NCBI GenBank assembly: GCA_964058805.1
Contig: CAXKVV010001854.1
Location: forward strand, 1-30,863
DNA length: 30,863 nucleotides
Origin: Schoenoplectus triqueter
Taxonomy: Eukaryota > Streptophyta > Magnoliopsida > Poales > Cyperaceae
Direction: 5' to 3'
The notes below the pieces were generated by a model. That model saw only the letters and a program-made list of their open reading frames with translations. It searched no databases and was not told where the DNA came from. Made by a program: the position numbers and the translations under genes. Below, one piece after another: positions 29,367 to 30,863 of this stretch (positions are counted from its first letter, which is position 1; each line of letters begins with the position of its first letter).

Positions 29367-30393
29367 ATGGGTAGAAATGGAATGTGCTGGTCCATGATAC
29401 TGTTTCTTCTCTGCTTCACCTCAGGTAAGTTTCTTCTCTTCGTTAGTAACTTTAAACTTGCCTCTCAGGTGTTGCCTGCCTTACTTGTGTTAGCAGCTCT
29501 TAGAATAATTCTCATTTATTGTCGAAAGGACAATTTTCAATGTAAAAATTTATGGGGGAACTTGGCTTCACAGTAAATGTTGGATGGGAAACTAAATCGA
29601 ACCAATAAGCTTAATATTTGGCAATGATAAAAAAATATATTTTCTAAAAAGGAAGGAAAAGAATTTATGATAGTGGATTTTACTTGAAAAAAAAAAAAGA
29701 GGGGGTGATTGGGCTTGCATTTATCTTTGCCTTACCTGAGATGAACAATGCATGCGCCCAGAAAAATTTACGAAGTAATTTAACAATTGACTAAAAGATT
29801 TAGGAAATTACTCAAGAAATGGCAGCTGAATATTACTGCATAGAAAGTTTTCAATCTTAAGTCTTAACTACAAGTTTCCTTTTAGCAGGAATTGGACACA
29901 CAGTTCGACTTGTGCAAGGAGAGGTACCAGCAACTAGCAAGTGATGACAGTAACATTTCAGTATCTCATTTCCTAATCAATCACCAAACAGATACAACAC
30001 TTATTGTCACATTTTTTTTGTACAGAAAACCTGGTGTGTTGCTAAGCCTTCGACAGATGAAGCGACTCTACTTGGGAACCTGAACTATGCATGCTCTCAG
30101 GTTGACTGCAGTGTGTTACAAAGGGGTAAGCCATGTTTTAACCCTGACAACTTGATTTCTCATGCTTCAGTGGCCATGAACCTCTACTACGAATCCAGAG
30201 GGAGAAACGCTTGGAATTGCAATTTCAAGAACTCAGCAATTGTTGTCTTAACTGACCCCAGTAAGACTTCATTTTAAATTCAGTCTAGAAAGGTTTTCAG
30301 CTTCTTGGTTAATTCCAGTGGATTAATTGGTTATCATTTTCTTTCTTTCTCCCCTATATCAATGCAGGTTATGGTGGTTGCGTGTTTGCCTAG
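29367..30393 (+). CDS. Secreted single-X8 (CBM43) domain protein, Ole e 10 / callose-binding type, four exons, 117 aa
   Basis: Exons are 29367-29424, 29889-29923, 30026-30260 and 30368-30393. All junctions are GT-AG with matching phases (1, 0, 1), giving 354 nt including TAG. Residues 1 to ~20 (CWSMILFLLCFTSG core) are a signal peptide. The X8 domain starts at TWCVAKPSTDEATLLGNLNY and continues ACSQVDCSVLQRGKPC, FNPDNLISHASVAMNLYY and NCNF to DPSYGGCVFA. All six conserved cysteines (C35, C54, C59, C68, C96, C114) and the CBM43 tryptophans (W34, W94) are present. X8 modules bind beta-1,3-glucan (callose) in the cell wall. Here there is no glucanase domain and no GPI-anchor tail, so it should be a soluble wall protein like Ole e 10, not an anchored plasmodesmal PDCB. 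The second and fourth exons are only 35 and 26 nt, so gene finders may miss them. Confidence 0.9.
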
Positions 30394-30863
30394 AATTTAG
30401 AATGAACATCCAGTTTCTAGGAATGTTTATGCTATTTCTTTCAGGTAAAGATGAGCTGAGAGATTTGTTTTACTAATGATACTCATGATTTTGTTGTCTT
30501 CCTAGGATGGACTTCACTGATTATCTGACTATTTTAATGACAGTTCTGCTTTGACTCTTTTTTGTGTCATCATATTTGATACCAGCTATTTATTCCTCTT
30601 ATTTACAAATTTGGAATATACTAGGGGAATATTAAGAGAACTCTCTGGGATAAGTGTAGGATTTCTATTACAAAATTTCTGGAGGTGACTTGTTATACAA
30701 GTCAACTACAAACAAGCCCCATTTGTTCACATTGTATGCTTTCCTTGTTGCTGAGATCTGCCTGTGAGCAACTTGTGATGTGTTATCTATAAAGGAGAGT
30801 TTGCATCTCTCCAATAAAGACAAAAGAATTACAAAATATAGCATATAATAGAAAGATGTTATT
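30394..30863. other. 3' flank of the X8 gene, with a possible polyadenylation signal
   Basis: AATAAA occurs at 30813-30818, about 420 bases past the stop. Just before it, TATAAAGGAGAG at about 30788 is the sort of wording found in LTR-type elements, so the signal may belong to an element running off the window instead of the gene. No open frame is recognisable. Confidence 0.35.

Overview
The window looks like an intergenic-rich stretch of a flowering-plant nuclear genome. The evidence is split genes with GT-AG introns, three plant-specific protein families (basic secretory protein, RWP-RK, X8), large AT-rich spacers, and many small plant-type transposons (Mutator-like, hAT-like and TA-targeting inverted-repeat elements, plus an RTE-type LINE). 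I cannot place the species. A non-grass monocot would fit, but that is only an impression. All three intact genes lie on the + strand in the right-hand 12 kb. The left-hand 18 kb appears to hold no functional gene.

Layout. 1-1184: decayed Mutator-like transposase ending in a SWIM-like segment. 2035-2586: non-autonomous element with ~90 bp terminal inverted repeats, an 11 bp flanking direct repeat and an internal array of GC-rich palindromes. 2820-3155: segment duplicated at 14710-15050. 3314-3668: foldback element. 4501-5260: two inverted-repeat elements inside TA/CT microsatellite. 5690-6240: TTA-type low-complexity DNA ending in a SINE/RTE-like 3' domain. 6651-8004: mosaic tandem repeats. 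8128-9060: decayed ~135 bp tandem array. 9240-13560: GC-richer, repeat-laden block resembling a non-autonomous LTR-type element, without recognisable coding domains, holding seven TCP-site-like palindromes and several G-box-like palindromes. 13930-14410: RTE-type LINE fragment on the - strand. 15160-17470: two more foldback elements. 18090-18330: ~72 bp tandem repeats upstream of the first gene.

Genes. (1) 18694-19626: intronless, membrane-anchored basic-secretory-protein homologue whose zinc-protease motif is destroyed, so probably a pseudoprotease. (2) 25402-28184: four-exon RWP-RK transcription factor (270 aa) whose signature reads RWPYRQ instead of RWPxRK. (3) 29367-30393: four-exon secreted single-X8 (CBM43) protein (117 aa) related to callose-binding Ole e 10 or PDCB proteins, without a GPI-anchor tail. 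Nothing in the sequence links the three genes in one pathway; they look like ordinary plant neighbours separated by repeat-filled spacers.

No convincing tRNA, rRNA, CRISPR or prokaryote-type feature was seen. The most interesting items are the palindrome array in the 2046-2575 element, the paired TA-nested elements, the TCP/G-box site array, the disabled BSP protease and the altered RWP-RK signature.
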